Assembly (NCBI GenBank): GCA_002007465.1 | Contig: LNAC01000744.1 | Coordinates: forward strand, 395,408-459,407 | DNA: 64,000 nucleotides | Direction: 5' to 3' | DNA from: Ailurus styani | Lineage: Eukaryota; Chordata; Mammalia; Carnivora; Ailuridae | Part shown: positions 60,191 to 64,000 of the stretch, one piece after another | How the letters are laid out: the number at the start of each line of letters is the position of its first letter | Numbering within the stretch: position 1 is the first letter of the stretch | The notes under the pieces: generated by a model | The model's database searches: none | Told to the model about the DNA's origin: nothing | Seen by the model: the letters and a program-made list of their open reading frames with translations, nothing else | Program-made: the position numbers and the translations under genes

Positions 60191-60457
60191 TGACAAAGAA
60201 TTATCTGCCTCAGGACAGATAAGAAGAAATAACAAACAGGATCAAGGAACTAACTCCAGCCAAGAGACATTAAACTCTAGTCCAGAAGCACCACAGGTCA
60301 TTAAATCAAAATGTTCTTGTTCACCCTATACAGATAATTGGTTGGGTTTACCCACTTACCCCAGCAGTACGCAAACATTCACAACATACCTACCATATAG
60401 CTCTGGATCTCTGAAAACTTTTGATTTCCTAAAGAGGAAAACAATAATACCCAAACC

Positions 60458-60636
60458 AGAGGCGCCTGGGTGGCTCAGTCAGTTAAGCATGTGCCTTCAG
60501 CTCAGGTCATGATCCCAGCGTCTTGGGACCGAGGCCCACGTTGGGCTCCCTGCTCAGCTTCTCCCCATCCCCCTGCTGCTCCCCCTCCTTGTGCTCTGTC
60601 AAATAAATAAATAAAACCTTTTTAAAAAGAAATAAT
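60458..60636 (+). repeat. CAN-SINE with 15-bp target-site duplication
   Basis: Head ggcgcctgggtggctcagtc, ggtcatgatcccagcgtctt, short body, gtcaaataaataaataaaac and A-tail. aataatacccaaacc (60443-60457) and aatgatacccaaacc (60637-60651) flank it, one mismatch. Confidence 0.95.
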
Positions 60637-63600
60637 AATGATACCCAAACCTGACAGGAATGAACAGAACATTCAGGTGCCCAAAACAGCTGCCCGGTCA
60701 GGGAATGGCACCGAATTCGTAACTGAGGAGGGTAGCCTACACCAGTGTCCCCCTAATTGGCCTGGATAGGCAGGAAATACCTTGTGACAGCGTTAAGGTC
60801 AGTTTAATTCTGGTATTTAACACTCGGAGGCTGTCCTTCTGATTTTCTCCCGCAGGCCTTCCATCCTAGTAAATTTCTAGATGTCACACGTGTGCCTCTT
60901 CATTAGCCTTTTGGGATACCATATGATGCTAACATCCCTTAATTCCACATACACATGAAAAATGAATGGCGGGGGAAGGACGAAGAACAGGAAGTCTTTC
61001 CGTGACATGCAAAGCAAAGAGAGAAGTGCAGCAGAGATGACAAAATGCTCCACCAACAAGTCCTTGAAAATGAAAGTGAGTTTGGGAGCTTTGCTGCTTC
61101 TCCCACTGAGTGGCAGCCTCCGCATTCTGGGAGGTAAAAACATTTCCTTCAGCCCCCTCCCTCCAAACCCTTAATAAATCCAACTTCCTTTTACTTAAAA
61201 AAAAAAAAACAACAACAACAAACCACCAAGCAACAAAAAAATGACTATCCTTCTGGCAATGACTGGAGGATTAGCTTACATCAACCTCGTTTCCGCTCCT
61301 CCCCCTCGTCTCCATCCCCATCTTTTATCAGAAAGAACGGAACTATCTTTCTGAGGACCAGGGGTCTACAAACTTCCTTTTTAGGGTAAAACACAAAACA
61401 TATAAGCTCCAAGAACTAAGCCACACCTTCCCATCTATCTAAAACGTATGCCAATTATTTTTTAAAGTAATGCTACTTAGAGACAAGAGGATGTGTTGTC
61501 AGAATTCTAGGTTTCACTTGGTTAAGGGAAGCTTCGGGGAGCTGAAGGGGGTGCTAAGAACATGACTTCATATATAACAGAACATGTGAAGAACAAGTTT
61601 TCCTATAAATAACATTAAAAGAGGTACTTAAGAATAATAAACCCTGAGCTCTGTTAAAACCTGGGATGTGGAGCTCTCTTGTGAACAAAAGTATCTATTC
61701 CTTAAAAGGGATAGGAAAAAGCCCCAAAAGAGACAGAGAGAAAGCAAAACCGGAAGTAATAATTGGGGGAAAGGCGATCTAGATATCCAGATACCGGGAA
61801 AAGCGAGAAGGACATGGCCCTTCCAGGCCCTGTACAAAGCAAAAGAGCCAGCCTCTTTCATGAGTCCTAGTTTCAAGGGGAAGTTTACACTGCACTATAT
61901 ATATGACATGTAAACATCTCGTTAGTGAGGGATATATCACCATCGGCCCTGTATACATTGAGAATTCTTCAGGATACTCCAACCCTGCAATTGCCGCAGT
62001 TCAAAACAGACACCACGGAGCTGCAAGCAAGCAAGCTCTGGTTTCCAGCTCAGAACTAGATGAAAGTGGGAAAGAGTCCTTGAAACTGGTGAAACAGCCC
62101 TTTCCAAGAACAACGAAGCCCACAGCTTTACCAAATAAGGCAAGTGAAAGCTAAAAGCCAAGGAAGAACAGGCTCCAGCTCTATCTTTCCTAAAACTAGC
62201 CAGCTGGAAGAGAGAAATGTGAGTATCCCGATTCTACTAGCAACGATTGCAAATGCAAAGAGAAAATGCAAAGAAACTACAAAAGAAAGAATACTTTGCC
62301 AAGGAGAGGCCTGTAATGTACTGATTCCAACGACTGAAACTTTCAGGAAGTTTCAGACCCGCTGAGTCGCTGAACATACTCTTGTGAAACACGTAACTCA
62401 AACTGAAACGAGTCGGTGCTATGATTCAAACCCCAACCTTTTTTTTGTTCAGTATCATATATGTACAATAAAGTTCTGATACAACACAGTTAGACATCAT
62501 TATAGAAGAGATTATCCACTGAATTTTCATTTTTTAAAATGAAATTATTTATGAGACTACTTGTGTTTAAACATCTATTTAAGTATATATATGTTTTAGC
62601 TTCCAAAGCAGCTTCAAATCCAATTTCCTGTTTTAGCAAATCTCTTATAGGAAAAATGCCTTAATTTTTAAAATATCTTTTCTCCCCCATCACTTATGCC
62701 ACGAGTCTTATACATGCTGCAGACGAATTTAAATAAATATTAGAAAGAACGATTACTAAAATGGAAAGAGAGGGAAAATGGTTCTCTGTAGGGTTTGGAT
62801 GTAGACTTCACCACTGTCTTCTGCAAGTTTTCAGATACGCCACCAGCCCACAGACTTTGGACATCTTATAGAAAATGAGACAGCTTGCCCTAGGCACACA
62901 CATCACTGTGAGAAGGATGACACATTCCGTAAATTTTTCCAGAAAGTCTAGTATTGCTTTCACTTTCCTTGAGACACTGAGGTTCCTGAAGGTTAATCAT
63001 CTCACAGAGATACCAAACATGGGGTAAGATACTTTCAAAGATGTGAAGGGATGCATTCAAAGGGTTAAAAGGCACAGAGAAAATGCACCTATCCAGTCAA
63101 CTGCTAGTCCCTTTAGATTCATAATGTGTGTCCTCTCTCCACTTGCAACGTGGCCAATCACTTACCACCTTGTATCTTTTCTTTTTCCCTTGAAATCTGG
63201 ATACGAGAACACAAATGGAAATGGTATCCAGAGGCTCACGTGACTGCATGCAACTCTAAATGTACACCTGCTGGCAGGCGGGGCAAGGAGCTGGTGACTA
63301 CGCCTTGTTCAGGGCACACTGGGAAGGGGGTCAACAGGGCTCATCCTGGACCTAGTCAGACTAGGAGAAGAGCATTTTCCTACAGATGCAGCAGGAGCGC
63401 AGTCTTTAGGCATTAAAATAACCAGCTGTTCCTTTGGCACACTGTACCATTTCTGGATCCTAAAGCTTGTTTATTTGCTAGGGGGAGAGGGAAACTGCCT
63501 ACTTGGTAAAAATCAGAGCCATCCGATCTAGGAGCTCAGAGCTTCACTGCTGATGCCAGTTTGACAGCACTGGCAGACACACCACTTGGTAAGAGGACAC

Positions 63601-64000
63601 AGGGCAGCATGTGAGCACGAGAATATTCCAGTCTCGCGCTAGCACAGCCTAAACAGTGTCAGTGTTAGGAAACGTGGTTAAGAGTTTAAAAGGCCTAATA
63701 ACTCTGCCTTTTGGTTACTCTGACCTGTGGTCTGTTTATTTCCATTTCTCTTTTTTTAAGTCCTTTAAAAAAAAAACTCACAAAGTCTTCATAACCCAAA
63801 TTGACCATTCCTTTTAGGCAATCAAAATAAATAAATAAATAAAGCCTGTCTAAATTATTTTAAGTTTCTTTAACGGTTTGTGTGGGCAAGATGACATTTC
63901 ACGCCCACAGGGAAAGCTGCAGGGCCTTCAACACCAGAAAAGCCTTGGAATGACCTAACAAGATTAGTTCTAGGGCACAACTCCTGGCCTAAACTACCCA

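Larger units (their letters stand above)
1..64000 (-). other. ITPR1: ITPR1 gene, internal part (nine exons and their introns)
   Basis: The whole window appears to lie within the type 1 inositol 1,4,5-trisphosphate receptor gene. The product is a tetrameric Ca2+-release channel of the endoplasmic reticulum. Nine minus-strand exons, 988 coding bases in all, join in frame and read as residues 55 to 384 of the protein. Neither gene end is present: residues 1-54 and everything after residue 384 are missing. Type 1 rather than type 2 or 3 is supported by Tyr167 (Trp168 in the type 3 receptor) and by the S1 cassette, known in type 1. That the flanking DNA out to both edges is intron is inferred from the absence of terminal exons. 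Confidence 0.95.
28661..64000 (-). other. ITPR1: ITPR1 large 5' intron (at least 35,340 bp, partial)
   Basis: No sequence in this stretch matches ITPR1 residues 1-54, so the upstream exon is taken to lie beyond the right edge. It carries at least ten CAN-SINEs, many L1, L2, MIR and hAT pieces, and a 287-base gap. Stretches with no repeat I can name include about 29530-31540, 34665-35940, 54345-56360 and 60660-64000; they contain only chance open frames. A small unannotated exon hidden in the gap cannot be excluded. Confidence 0.8.

Noticed and set aside
193..60636. tRNA genes at the tRNA-like heads of the SINEs
   Set aside because: The heads are diverged from a functional tRNA cloverleaf and are followed by SINE bodies and tails; they are retroposons.
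61180..61250. A(14) and CAA-repeat stretch as a retrocopy tail
   Set aside because: The sequence to its left does not resemble any coding gene or repeat I know; left as low-complexity sequence.
1..64000. CRISPR arrays, operons, prokaryotic promoters or a phage/toxin system
   Set aside because: The sequence is intron-exon structured mammalian DNA; the direct repeats seen are SINE copies, microsatellites or an assembly duplication, with no regularly spaced array.

Overview
The window is a stretch of mammalian, carnivoran nuclear DNA lying wholly inside one gene. That gene is the inositol 1,4,5-trisphosphate receptor type 1 gene (ITPR1), transcribed on the minus strand, so its 5' end is to the right. 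Three things support this. Nine minus-strand exons translate to an uninterrupted match with the ITPR1 protein as I remember it. All nine have AG/GT splice sites. The repeats are those of a caniform carnivore: at least 15 tRNA-derived CAN-SINEs, carnivore L1 3' ends, old L1M/HAL1, L2, MIR and small hAT elements. The youngest SINEs (36315, 39115, 41927, 58423) share a head and a CT-rich body that I associate with mustelids (weasels, mink, otters). The carnivoran call is firm; the family-level call is an inference.

Layout, in transcription order (right to left). Positions 64000-28661 are one very large 5' intron with no coding exon that I can find. The exon holding the start codon and residues 1-54 must lie beyond the right edge. 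The exons then follow at 28545-28660 (residues 55-93), 19484-19570 (94-122), 16778-16936 (123-175), 14794-14892 (176-208), 13606-13689 (209-236), 13350-13496 (237-285), 7515-7610 (286-317), 6020-6064 (318-332, the alternatively spliced S1 cassette) and 1973-2127 (333-383 plus two bases of codon 384). Positions 1-1972 are the next intron. Together the exons encode the rest of the N-terminal suppressor beta-trefoil and most of the beta-trefoil half of the IP3-binding core. The IP3-contacting run R265-T266-T267-G268-R269 lies in the 13350-13496 exon.

The remaining ~63 kb is intron, heavily loaded with interspersed repeats. Thirteen of the 15 CAN-SINEs point opposite to the gene. Notable non-coding structures are a 287-base assembly gap flanked by G-rich 5-bp repeats (51260-51593), a 67-nt alternating purine-pyrimidine tract (20497-20563), a perfect 15-bp hairpin inside an L1 tail (21071-21104), a nested SINE pair with both target-site duplications visible (38914-39350), and a ~100-bp duplication joined by a single N (9384-9586).

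I found no second protein-coding gene, RNA gene, CRISPR array or convincing new biological system. The many short open reading frames are chance frames in intron or repeat DNA. Repeat family names and edges are from memory of consensus sequences and are approximate.
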